Shown in pieces: positions 1 through 7,842 of a stretch of DNA of 64,000 bases (positions are counted from its first letter, which is position 1; each line of letters starts with the position of its first letter). The stretch comes from Marinospirillum minutulum DSM 6287. Its GTDB lineage: Bacteria > Pseudomonadota > Gammaproteobacteria > Pseudomonadales > Halomonadaceae. Location of the stretch: the NCBI RefSeq assembly GCF_000422325.1, contig NZ_AULO01000012.1:62001-126000 (forward strand), read 5' to 3'. The notes below the pieces were generated by a model. That model saw only the letters and a program-made list of their open reading frames with translations, did not search any database and had not been told where the DNA came from. The position numbers were made by a program, and so were the translations under genes.

Positions 1-473
1 GCGGAATAACACAAGCCGCAGTTAATACAGGAAGAGAACTGCTGGTATTTATCTAACTGCTGGGGCGTTTGGTTATTAGGTTCAAAAGTTTGTACACTTT
101 CTTTGGAGTCTTTGCTTATTAAATAAGGCTTAACGGCCTCTAAATGCGTAAGAAAAGATTCCATATCAATAATTAAATCACGCTCAACAGGAAAATGCGC
201 CATAGGCTCTAGAAGCATTCCAGTTTTAACATAATCACGCAAAAACACATTGCAGCCCAACATAGGCTTGCCATTCAGCATAATGCCGCAAGAACCACAA
301 ATAGCCATGCGGCAAGACCAGCGATAACTAAGCGTTGGGTCTAACTCTTCCTTTATATAAGTTAAAGCATCCAGTACCGAAGTGCTGGTATCGTAGGGCA
401 CAGTGTAGCTTTGCTTAAACGGCTCGCTAGATTGCTCTGGTAAATAGCGTTGAATAGTGACTTCCAGCTCCAT
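1..473 (-). CDS. frdB: Fumarate reductase iron-sulfur subunit FrdB (partial, C-terminus cut by window edge)
   Basis: This is the electron-transfer subunit of quinol:fumarate reductase. It carries electrons between the membrane anchor and the FrdA flavin on the cytoplasmic face. The reading starts at the ATG complementary to 471-473 and stays open to base 1, about 157 codons. A [2Fe-2S] cluster motif is visible at about residues 54-74 (Cys54, Cys59, Cys62, Cys74), and the first part of the second cluster motif (CINCGLC) lies right at the window edge. Its ATG overlaps the frdA stop by one base (TAATG), so the two are translationally coupled. Succinate dehydrogenase SdhB is the alternative, but the partner flavoprotein is clearly FrdA-like. 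Confidence 0.93.
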   Translation of the reverse strand, partial: MELEVTIQRYLPEQSSEPFKQSYTVPYDTSTSVLDALTYIKEELDPTLSYRWSCRMAICGSCGIMLNGKPMLGCNVFLRDYVKTGMLLEPMAHFPVERDLIIDMESFLTHLEAVKPYLISKDSKESVQTFEPNNQTPQQLDKYQQFSSCINCGLCYS

Positions 474-2260
474 TATTTAGCTCCTTTTGTTGCATCACCA
501 GATTTTGCAGCATCACCATAGGCACGTTCAGCGGGTGGCAAAATTGAAGTGTCAACCTCTTGCCATTCTAAACGTGCTGCTTCTTGTCCTTGGAAATACA
601 CCAAGCTGTGGCTTAAAAAGTCTTGGTCATTACGGCTAGTGCAGCCTTCATCTAAACGCTGATGCGCCCCACGAGATTCACGGCGCTCTAAAGCACCCAA
701 GCAGGTTGCTTCGGCAATATCTAAACCAAAACCTACCTCTAAACACATAAAAAACTCTGTATTGTAGATTTTGCTTTTATCTTGAATATGCACCGTTTGG
801 TAGCGCTTTCTAAGCTCACGAATTGTTTGCAAAGTTTTTTGCATACCCGCTTCGGTACGGTAAATACCGCAACCTTCTTCCATGGTTATAAGTAGCTCTT
901 TTTTAATCTCAACCCAAGACTCACCGCTAGTACGTTCATTAAGTGCGGCTAGCTGTTGTTGCAGCTTACTAGACTGCTCTTGCAAGGCAGGCATAGCCGC
1001 AAAGTCTTGGTTACTAGCATTTTCAGCCGCTTGTTCGCCTGCTAAACGACCAAATACCAAAAGCTCTGTTAAGGAGTTAGAACCAAGACGATTAGCCCCA
1101 TGCAAACCAACCGAGGCACACTCGCCAGCAGCGTATAAGCCTTTAATGCTGGTTTCGCATTGGGCATCGGTCATTATGCCACCCATGGTGTAATGAACGG
1201 CTGGGCGAACAGGAATAGGCTCACGCGCTGGGTCGATATTCACAAAGGCTTTAGCGAGTTCACTAATAAAGGGTAGGCGTTCCTGCAAATACTTTTCACC
1301 CAAGTGGCGCAGGTCTAAATACACCACATCACTGTCACCGTATTTACCTGTGCGACCCGCTTGTTGTTCTTGCCAGAAAGCTTGAGAAAGTTTATCCCTT
1401 GGCCCTAATTCCATGTATTTATTTTCAGGTTTACCTAAAGGCGTTTCAGGCCCTAAACCATAGTCTTGCAGATAGCGGTAGCCATCTTTATTGACCATAA
1501 TGCCGCCTTCACCACGCGATGCTTCAGTAATTAAAATTCCCGAGCCGGGTAAACCCGTGGGGTGATACTGAACAAATTCCATGTCTCTAAGTGCAACACC
1601 ATGACGGTAAGCCATAGCCATACCATCACCCGTTACTATGCCGCCATTGGTATTAAAGCGGAATAAACGCCCAGCACCACCCGTTGCCAAAATTACCGAT
1701 TTTGCTCTAAGTAAATGCAACTCACCCGTGGCTACTTCAATAGCAATTACCCCAGCAATGGCATTATCCAAAACCAATAAATCGAGTACAAAAAACTCAT
1801 CTAAACGCTGAATTTGTGGAAACTTTAATGAGGTTTGGTAGAGGGTATGCAGCATGTGAAAGCCGGTTTTATCGGCAGCAAACCAAGTGCGCTCAACCTT
1901 CATGCCACCAAAACGCCTAACTTGAATAGAACCATCTTCTTTACGGCTCCAAGGGCAGCCCCAATGCTCCATCTGCACTAATTCTTGGTAGGCATGGCGA
2001 ACAAAGTAATCAACTACCTTTTGTTCTGCTAACCAGTCACTCCCCATCACTGTGTCTTCAAGGTGTGCTTGAAAACTGTCTTTTTCTAGCGTAACAGCCG
2101 CTGCTCCCCCTTCGGCAGCAACGGTATGCGAGCGCATGGGATAAACTTTAGAAACCAAGCCTATTTTTAAGTGGGGCGATTTTTCAGCCGCAGCAATACT
2201 GGCACGCAGTCCTGCACCGCCACCGCCAACAACTAAAATATCAAAGTCAGACTGTTGCAT
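473..2260 (-). CDS. frdA: Fumarate reductase flavoprotein subunit FrdA
   Basis: This is the catalytic FAD subunit of quinol:fumarate reductase, which reduces fumarate to succinate during anaerobic respiration. The 595-aa length matches E. coli FrdA (about 602). The FAD-binding GGGGAG motif is near residues 12-17. The SHTVAAEGG segment contains His45, the expected covalent flavin attachment site. The active-site YHPTG (His233) and a HYTMGG segment near residue 355 are present. The sequence resembles E. coli FrdA along its whole length (for example ELGPRDK and ESRGAHQRLDEG). It is the first visible gene of an frdAB operon, with frdB overlapping its stop. The divergent neighbour starts 109 bp away, so the promoter must lie in 2261-2368. 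I saw no convincing FNR site there. Confidence 0.96.
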   Translation of the reverse strand: MQQSDFDILVVGGGGAGLRASIAAAEKSPHLKIGLVSKVYPMRSHTVAAEGGAAAVTLEKDSFQAHLEDTVMGSDWLAEQKVVDYFVRHAYQELVQMEHWGCPWSRKEDGSIQVRRFGGMKVERTWFAADKTGFHMLHTLYQTSLKFPQIQRLDEFFVLDLLVLDNAIAGVIAIEVATGELHLLRAKSVILATGGAGRLFRFNTNGGIVTGDGMAMAYRHGVALRDMEFVQYHPTGLPGSGILITEASRGEGGIMVNKDGYRYLQDYGLGPETPLGKPENKYMELGPRDKLSQAFWQEQQAGRTGKYGDSDVVYLDLRHLGEKYLQERLPFISELAKAFVNIDPAREPIPVRPAVHYTMGGIMTDAQCETSIKGLYAAGECASVGLHGANRLGSNSLTELLVFGRLAGEQAAENASNQDFAAMPALQEQSSKLQQQLAALNERTSGESWVEIKKELLITMEEGCGIYRTEAGMQKTLQTIRELRKRYQTVHIQDKSKIYNTEFFMCLEVGFGLDIAEATCLGALERRESRGAHQRLDEGCTSRNDQDFLSHSLVYFQGQEAARLEWQEVDTSILPPAERAYGDAAKSGDATKGAK

Positions 2261-2368
2261 TGCACATCCTTGAAATGGTTTGAGTAGGTTAATACTACCC
2301 TGAATTTTTGTTCACAACCAAACGTGCTATAAAGCTTAATCTTTTTTGCATTACAGCTGAAGGTGGTT

Positions 2369-3151
2369 ATGTCTTTAACATTGGGTGTGGCTATTGAACC
2401 ACATATTTTACTTATTCTAATTGCCGCAGCTTTTATTGCAGGCTTTATAGATGCCATAGCTGGTGGCGGTGGTTTATTAACCCTTCCTGCTTTACTTATG
2501 GCAGGTTTGCCGCCTCATTTAGTTTTAGGTACTAATAAGCTGTGTGCTACTTTTGGCTCTGCAACGGCAAGTTTGGCATTTTATCGTAAAGGTTTGTTTG
2601 ACCCTAAACAGTGGCAGCGAGGTTTATGGGCAACTGGTCTAGGCGCTATCTTGGGTGCAATTCTAGCGCAGCAGTTACCAGCGCAATGGTTAAACCAAAT
2701 GCTGCCAGTGGTTGTTTTTGCTTGCGCTGTGTATCTGCTTTTTGGACCAACCCCAAAAGTACACAAAGAAACAAAACCAATCATTAAAACCACCCGCCAA
2801 TGGCCGCAGGGTTTAGGCTTGGGTTTTTATGATGGCGTTGCAGGGCCGGGTACTGGCGCATTTTGGACAGTCAGCACGCTTATGCTTTATCCCCTAGATT
2901 TATTGCGTGCCAGTGGTGTTGCTCGCTCTATGAACTTTATTAGCAATGGCGCAGCACTCAGCATGTTTGTTATTAGTGGCAATGTTGCTTGGGTTATAGG
3001 TTTGGGCATGGGCGCAGCACTAATGTTAGGTGCAACAGTGGGCGCAAAAGTTGCAATAGGCGGCGGCAACCAGCTAATTCGCCCCGTGTTTATTTTGGTA
3101 GTTATGGCCTTAGCAGCACGTTTAGCTTGGCAGCATTGGTTTGGGGTGTAG
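2369..3151 (+). CDS. TSUP family membrane transporter (TauE/SafE, YfcA-like)
   Basis: A polytopic inner-membrane protein of the sulfite exporter TauE/SafE family; members export sulfite, sulfoacetate or related anions. The N-terminus shows the family signature AGFIDAIAGGGGLLTLP, with LGTNKL shortly after, and a second inverted-repeat half near residues 150-165 (GFYDGVAGPGTG). Eight or so hydrophobic segments fit the family. I chose the ATG at 2369, about 260 aa, because an AAGG sits just upstream; a GTG two codons earlier (2363) is also possible. The gene stands alone, divergent from frdA. The substrate cannot be told from sequence. Confidence 0.85.
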   Translation: MSLTLGVAIEPHILLILIAAAFIAGFIDAIAGGGGLLTLPALLMAGLPPHLVLGTNKLCATFGSATASLAFYRKGLFDPKQWQRGLWATGLGAILGAILAQQLPAQWLNQMLPVVVFACAVYLLFGPTPKVHKETKPIIKTTRQWPQGLGLGFYDGVAGPGTGAFWTVSTLMLYPLDLLRASGVARSMNFISNGAALSMFVISGNVAWVIGLGMGAALMLGATVGAKVAIGGGNQLIRPVFILVVMALAARLAWQHWFGV

Positions 3152-3171
3152 AGGTTAAAGCTGGTTAATAG

Positions 3172-3188
3172 GCGACACTGGATGTCGC
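3172..3188. other. Short inverted repeat downstream of the TSUP gene
   Basis: A 6-bp inverted repeat (GCGACA, 5-base loop, TGTCGC) lies 20 bp after the transporter stop. No T-run follows on the plus strand, so it is at best a weak terminator. The rest of 3152-3255 shows no gene. Confidence 0.3.
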
Positions 3189-3255
3189 ACTAGCAGGTTA
3201 AGTTAGTTATACAACCAAAGCTTAAAGAAAACACTACTTTTGGATATATGTTTAA

Positions 3256-3531
3256 ACCTTTAATTTAATAGCCGATGTTCACCCACAACTGGCTTGGATA
3301 TTAAAAGAAACCCCGCTAAGCGAAGAACAACAGCTAACCCCTATAGATGGTAGCGACTGGGAAAGGCTAGAAGCCACCGTATTACAAGACAAAGAAACCC
3401 TTTGGTGGATTTATGGGCTAAACGACAAAATTCACCTGCATGAACCACAAAACTGGGTAGAAGAAATTAAAGCCAGCCTAAACAAGCTAAGCAACTTTTA
3501 CGGCCAAGCCAAGGATATAAACCATGATTAA
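3256..3531 (+). pseudogene. C-terminal relic of a WYL-domain transcriptional regulator
   Basis: An open frame of about 90 codons begins straight after a stop at 3253-3255 and has no ATG, GTG or TTG start with a ribosome site. The translation contains LAWILKE, then ETLWWIYGLNDKIHLHEP, then NWVEEIKASL. This spacing resembles the end of WYL-domain regulators, which bind nucleic-acid ligands and often control restriction and defence loci. The N-terminal winged helix and the WYL motif itself are missing, so it is a 5'-truncated remnant. Its TAA stop at 3529-3531 overlaps the next gene's ATG, suggesting the intact regulator was coupled to that zinc-ribbon gene. The WYL assignment is inference from a short segment. 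Confidence 0.55.
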
Positions 3532-3718
3532 ACCCCAGCCTTTTGAACTTAAATGCACCCAATGTGGCTGGAGCAAAACCTTCGCCCCAGCCAGTGATGT
3601 GCTTCACCCAGGGCAAGACTTGGTAGCTAGCTGCCCTAAATGTGGCAATGAAGAGTTAGAGCATAAAGCGGTAGGGGCGGTGAAAGGGTTGTTGGCAGAA
3701 ATAAGAGGCAAGTTTTAA
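3524..3718 (+). CDS. Small zinc-ribbon protein (64 aa), function unknown
   Basis: The 64-residue product has two CxxC pairs (CTQC near residues 11-14 and CPKC near 38-41), a classic four-cysteine zinc ribbon. No other domain is visible. The ATG at 3524 overlaps the stop of the upstream WYL relic, and hsdM begins 83 bp downstream. That position suggests it belonged to the restriction locus as an accessory gene. I do not recognise a named family. Its function could be nucleic-acid or protein binding, but nothing in the sequence decides this. Confidence 0.65.
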   Translation: MIKPQPFELKCTQCGWSKTFAPASDVLHPGQDLVASCPKCGNEELEHKAVGAVKGLLAEIRGKF

Positions 3719-3801
3719 GCCTACAAAGTTTTGCTAAGGCTGTAATAATATGCGCAACCACCCAGAGTAACGGCAACACTTTTAAGGATTAACACACCAG
3801 T

Positions 3802-5286
3802 ATGTTTGAACAAACTTTTAAAAATATAGACGATATCTTTCACAAAGATGCTGGCTGTTCTAGTGAGCTAGATTATGCCGAGCAAAGCTCTTGGCTACTG
3901 TTCCTTAAATACCTTGATGACTTGGAATACGAAAAATCCCTTGCAGCAGAACTTATGGGCGAAGAGTACCAATACATTATTGATAAATATTTTCGCTGGG
4001 GTACTTGGGCAGCGCCTAAAGATGAAAAGGGCAACCCAGACCATAACAACGCACTAACCGGCGACGACTTAATTGAGTTTGTTGATCGAGAGCTTTTTCC
4101 CTACTTAAAATCCTTTAAGCAAAAAGCTGATCGCCCCGACACCATTGAATACAAAATTGGGCAAATATTTGGTGAACTAAGAAACAAAATTCAAAGCGGT
4201 TATTCCCTGCGTGATGCGCTAGATAGAATTGATGAACTGCGCTTTCGCTCGCAAGAAGAAAAGCACGAACTATCGCACCTGTATGAAACACGCATTAAAA
4301 ACATGGGCAACGCAGGGCGCAATGGCGGCGAATACTACACGCCTCGCCCACTCATTCGCGCCATGATAGATGTGCTGCAACCCAAAATAGGTGAAACCAT
4401 TTATGACGGTGCAGCAGGTTCGGCAGGCTTCTTATGTGAGGCTTACGATTATTTGCGCCAAGGCGGTAGCGAACAAAAGCAGCTAACCACCAGTGACTTA
4501 AAAACCCTGCAAGAAAAAACCTTCTACGCTAAAGAAAAGAAATCACTCGCCTACGTTATCGCCATAATGAATATGATTTTGCATGGCATAGAAGCGCCCA
4601 ATGTGATGCACACCAACACCCTAGCGGAAAGCCTGCAAGACATTACCCCTGAAAATCAGCATGACCTTGTTCTTGCCAACCCACCCTTTGGCGGTAAAGA
4701 ACGTAAAGAAGTGCAGCAAAACTTCCCCATTAAAACCGGCGAAACTGCTTTCCTGTTTTTGCAGCACTTTATGAAAATACTAAAACCCGGTGGCCGTGCT
4801 GCGATAGTTATTAAAAATACCTTTTTAAGTAATACCGACAATGCATCGGTAGCGCTGCGTAAAGAACTGCTAGAAAACTTTAACCTACACACGGTATTAG
4901 ACTGCCCAGCCAAAACTTTTTTAGGCGCAGGCGTTAAAACCGTGGTGCTATTTTTCACCAAAGGCGAACCCACGCAAAAAGTGTGGTACTACCAGCTAGA
5001 CCCAGGCCGCAGCCTTGGTAAAACCAATCCGCTAAATGACAAAGACCTAGCCGAATTTGTAGAGCTGCAAAAAGCAGCCATGCAAGGCAAAGAAAGCGCC
5101 GAAACTGAAAAATCTTGGTCGGTTGATGTCACGAATATTGACCAAAGCACTTGGGACTTGTCGGTTAAAAATACCAATGCACCGGAAGCAGCGGCCTTAC
5201 GCGAACCTGAAGAAATTATTGCTGAGATTATTGCGCTAGATACAGAAAGTGCCGCGATTCTGGAAAGTATTCAGGAGATGTTGTGA
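3802..5286 (+). CDS. hsdM: Type I restriction-modification DNA methyltransferase subunit HsdM
   Basis: This is the N6-adenine methyltransferase subunit, which with HsdS forms the M2S modification enzyme and with HsdR the restriction complex. The 494-aa product has an HsdM N-terminal helical domain (about 1-160). The SAM-binding region reads GGEYYTPRPLIRAM followed by IYDGAAGSAGF. The catalytic NPPF motif is at residues 293-296. All are intact, so it should be active. It is the first gene of hsdM-hsdS-fic1: its TGA stop overlaps the hsdS ATG (TGATG). An untranslated leader of 83 bp follows the zinc-ribbon gene. Confidence 0.95.
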   Translation: MFEQTFKNIDDIFHKDAGCSSELDYAEQSSWLLFLKYLDDLEYEKSLAAELMGEEYQYIIDKYFRWGTWAAPKDEKGNPDHNNALTGDDLIEFVDRELFPYLKSFKQKADRPDTIEYKIGQIFGELRNKIQSGYSLRDALDRIDELRFRSQEEKHELSHLYETRIKNMGNAGRNGGEYYTPRPLIRAMIDVLQPKIGETIYDGAAGSAGFLCEAYDYLRQGGSEQKQLTTSDLKTLQEKTFYAKEKKSLAYVIAIMNMILHGIEAPNVMHTNTLAESLQDITPENQHDLVLANPPFGGKERKEVQQNFPIKTGETAFLFLQHFMKILKPGGRAAIVIKNTFLSNTDNASVALRKELLENFNLHTVLDCPAKTFLGAGVKTVVLFFTKGEPTQKVWYYQLDPGRSLGKTNPLNDKDLAEFVELQKAAMQGKESAETEKSWSVDVTNIDQSTWDLSVKNTNAPEAAALREPEEIIAEIIALDTESAAILESIQEML

Positions 5287-6530
5287 TGGAGTGGCCTATC
5301 AAGAAAATTTCAGAGCTAACTGAAGTTATCAGTGGTGGAACACCTAAAACCGATACTTCTGAATATTGGAGTGATGATATATTTTGGATAACCCCAGCAG
5401 ATATGGGGAAAATGCAGGGAATATATGCTTCTGATACTAGAAGAAAAATATCTAGTCTTGGCTTAAGTAAATCATCAGCTAAATTAATACCTGAGAATTC
5501 GGTGATTCTGTCAACTCGAGCACCCATTGGACATTTAGCAATAAACACAGTGCCAATGGCAACCAATCAAGGCTGTAGAGGCTTAGTTTCTAAGGGAGCT
5601 ATAGTTACAAAGTATCTTTTTTATTTTCTATTATGCAATATAGATTTGTTAAATACGCTGGGAACTGGAACAACTTTTAAAGAGTTATCTAAAACAGCTT
5701 TAGGAAAAGTGAAAGTACCTATTCCTTCAATAAATGAGCAAAAACGCATTGTCGCCATCCTTGATGAAGTCTTTGCTGATATCGAACAAGTCCGCGCCAA
5801 AACCGAGCAAAACCTAAAAAATGCCCGCGAGCTTTTTGAAAGCTACTTGCAGCAAGTGTTTAGTCAGCGAGGTGACGGGTGGGTTACGTCTAAACTAAAA
5901 GATATAACATCTAAAATTGGTAGTGGCGCAACTCCAAGAGGCGGTAGAGCTGCTTACAAAGAAGAAGGGATTTCTTTAATTAGAAGTTTAAATATTCATG
6001 ACCGCACTTTTAGAGAAAAAAACCTAGCTTTCATTGATGATGAACAAGCAGGTAAATTGAGCAATGTTGTTGTCGAAAGTGGTGATGTGCTACTAAACAT
6101 TACTGGAGCATCAGTCGCTAGGTGTGCAGTTGTGCCAGATAGCTTTTTACCAGCTCGCGTAAATCAGCATGTATCTATAATTCGGCCTAACCAATCTGTT
6201 TTAAATTCTGAGTTCTTGAGCTTTATTCTTACTTCGAAACACTATAAAGATCAACTGCTTGGCATCGGTGAAGCAGGTGCAACACGTCAGGCAATTACTA
6301 AGAGTCAGATAGAAACATTTGAGGTTGATTACCCTAACTCCCTTGAAGAGCAAACTAGACTATTGAGCAAGTTACATGAACTTGAGGAACAAACAAAAAA
6401 TGTTCAGGCGAACTATAATAAAAAACTCGAGTTTTTAGACGAACTCAAAAAATCCATCCTACAAAAAGCCTTTTCCGGTGAGCTAACCAAAACCTCTGAC
6501 AATAAAACAAAGCAAGGAGCACTAGCCTAA
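5286..6530 (+). CDS. hsdS: Type I restriction-modification specificity subunit HsdS
   Basis: HsdS recognises the bipartite DNA target for the HsdM/HsdR complex. The 414-aa protein shows the expected two-repeat layout. The first target-recognition domain spans about residues 1-150 (opening KISELTEVISGGTPKT). A conserved helical spacer follows, with INEQKRIVAILDEVFADIEQ. The second recognition domain begins near residue 200 (KLKDITSKIGSGATPRGG). A second conserved helix ends with LDELKKSILQKAFSGEL. The ATG at 5286 overlaps the hsdM stop; a GTG one codon earlier is possible. Its TAA overlaps the fic1 ATG (TAATG). The recognition domains have lower GC than the spacers, which is normal for exchangeable domains. 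Confidence 0.94.
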   Translation: MEWPIKKISELTEVISGGTPKTDTSEYWSDDIFWITPADMGKMQGIYASDTRRKISSLGLSKSSAKLIPENSVILSTRAPIGHLAINTVPMATNQGCRGLVSKGAIVTKYLFYFLLCNIDLLNTLGTGTTFKELSKTALGKVKVPIPSINEQKRIVAILDEVFADIEQVRAKTEQNLKNARELFESYLQQVFSQRGDGWVTSKLKDITSKIGSGATPRGGRAAYKEEGISLIRSLNIHDRTFREKNLAFIDDEQAGKLSNVVVESGDVLLNITGASVARCAVVPDSFLPARVNQHVSIIRPNQSVLNSEFLSFILTSKHYKDQLLGIGEAGATRQAITKSQIETFEVDYPNSLEEQTRLLSKLHELEEQTKNVQANYNKKLEFLDELKKSILQKAFSGELTKTSDNKTKQGALA

Positions 6531-7669
6531 TGCTTCCTAACTCTAATGCCTCTAAGCCCTATCAGCCAGACTCGCTGCCACTTGAAAACTTAGACTATCG
6601 CCAGTTATTTGCTTTAGTCGGCGCTGCGAATGCCGAGCTAGCGCGTTATGATGGTTTATTGCAGGGCATTCCCAACCCTGCGGTGATGTTGTCGCCCTTA
6701 ACGACTCAAGAAGCAGTCTTGTCTTCTAAGATTGAAGGCACACAAGCCACAGTAGATGAGGTATTAGAGCATGAAGCAGGCTTAGAAAAGCACGGTGAAA
6801 AATACAAGGATATTCAAGAAATATCCAATTACCGCTCGGCACTCTTTCAAGCCAGTGCGCATTTAAAAAGCTACCCCATTCGCTTGTCGCTTATCTTAGA
6901 ACTACACCGTATTTTATTAGACAGTGTGCGTGGTCAAGGGAAAACCCCCGGCGAGTTTCGCAAAGATCAGAACTGGATTGGTCGTGCAGGCTGTAGCATG
7001 GAGGAGGCGAGTTTTATACCCCCTTCACCCTTGCAGCTACAAGATCACCTACAAGCATGGCAAGCCTATTTAGATTTTGATGATTCCGACTTTTTACTGC
7101 AAGTGGCCGTTGTTCATGCTCAGTTTGAATTGTTGCATCCGTTTAAAGATGGCAATGGGCGTATCGGTCGCTTGTTAATTCCGTTGTTTCTGTTTCAGAA
7201 AAAAGCCCTGTCGCAACCTATGTTCTATTTAAGTGAATACCTTGAAGCTAATCGTGATGAGTATTACCAACGCCTAAATAACATTTCTAAAGAAGGTGAT
7301 TGGAACGGTTGGATTGCGTTTTTTTTAAAAGCTATTACCGTACAAGCAAAGCAAAACAGTGGCCGTGTAAAAACCATTATGGCTTTATACGATGATATGA
7401 AATTACGCATCCATGAAATAACGCGCTCTCAGTACTCGGTATATTTATTGGATGCACTGTTTAGCAAACCAATTTTTAAAACTACTGACTTAATTACACG
7501 CTTTAGCCAAGAGTATGGTATTCACGAAAAAACGACACCAGGCTTATTAAGGCAACTTAAAGAAGCTGGCGTGTTAATGGAACTAAAAGCAGGAAGTGGC
7601 CGTAGAGCCGCTGTTTTATGTTTTCCTGAATTACTCAATTTGGCAGAAGGGCGCGAAGTATTTAAATAA
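6530..7669 (+). CDS. Fic family protein (fic1), probable AMP transferase
   Basis: Fic proteins transfer AMP or related groups from nucleotides to target proteins. The core motif HPFKDGNGRIGR is intact at residues 203-214, including the catalytic His203. An N-terminal inhibitory motif of the S-x-x-x-E-G type (SSKIEG, residues 65-70) indicates the class II self-inhibited form. The last ~80 residues look like a winged helix. The 379-aa length is normal. The gene overlaps hsdS by one base and precedes hsdR, so it is embedded in the restriction operon. Fic genes are known passengers of type I systems, but the target is unknown. It is not a close paralog of fic2 (10468-11619), despite a shared domain plan. 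Confidence 0.9.
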   Translation: MLPNSNASKPYQPDSLPLENLDYRQLFALVGAANAELARYDGLLQGIPNPAVMLSPLTTQEAVLSSKIEGTQATVDEVLEHEAGLEKHGEKYKDIQEISNYRSALFQASAHLKSYPIRLSLILELHRILLDSVRGQGKTPGEFRKDQNWIGRAGCSMEEASFIPPSPLQLQDHLQAWQAYLDFDDSDFLLQVAVVHAQFELLHPFKDGNGRIGRLLIPLFLFQKKALSQPMFYLSEYLEANRDEYYQRLNNISKEGDWNGWIAFFLKAITVQAKQNSGRVKTIMALYDDMKLRIHEITRSQYSVYLLDALFSKPIFKTTDLITRFSQEYGIHEKTTPGLLRQLKEAGVLMELKAGSGRRAAVLCFPELLNLAEGREVFK

Positions 7670-7738
7670 GTTTGAGGAGTCTATATTGGCAAATGCGCTC
7701 CTCAAGGTTGCTTGTGGCGTGTACAGACTCCTCAAACT
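7669..7738. repeat. 14-bp perfect inverted repeat between fic1 and hsdR
   Basis: Arms 7669-7682 and 7725-7738 are perfectly complementary (AGTTTGAGGAGTCT and its reverse complement), separated by 42 bp. A third related half (CTCCTCAA) lies inside at about 7698-7705, and a related GAAGAGTCT follows at about 7744. It has no T-run, so it looks more like an operator or folded mRNA element than a terminator. The remaining leader to 7842 holds the hsdR upstream region. Confidence 0.6.
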
Positions 7739-7755
7739 AATTAGAAGAGTCTATT

Positions 7756-7776
7756 TTCAATTTCAAACGCAACAAA
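7756..7776 (+). repeat. 21-bp direct repeat, copy 1 (hsdR leader)
   Basis: The 21 bases at 7756-7776 recur exactly at 10429-10449, upstream of fic2. The second copy runs straight into a segment that matches the hsdS-fic1 junction (ACAAAGCAAGGAG at 6507-6519 and 10445-10457). This shows that the fic2 leader was assembled from pieces of this locus or of a related one. Confidence 0.7.
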
Positions 7777-7842
7777 ACAAAATTGCTAGGTAAAATGTGG
7801 GTAAGGTTTTTCTTACATAAGTATTTTTAAAGGACTAGTTGA

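Noticed and set aside
7670-7740. CRISPR-like repeat array
   Set aside because: Only an inverted repeat and a few short related halves; no regular direct repeats with equal spacers. No CRISPR array was seen anywhere in the window.
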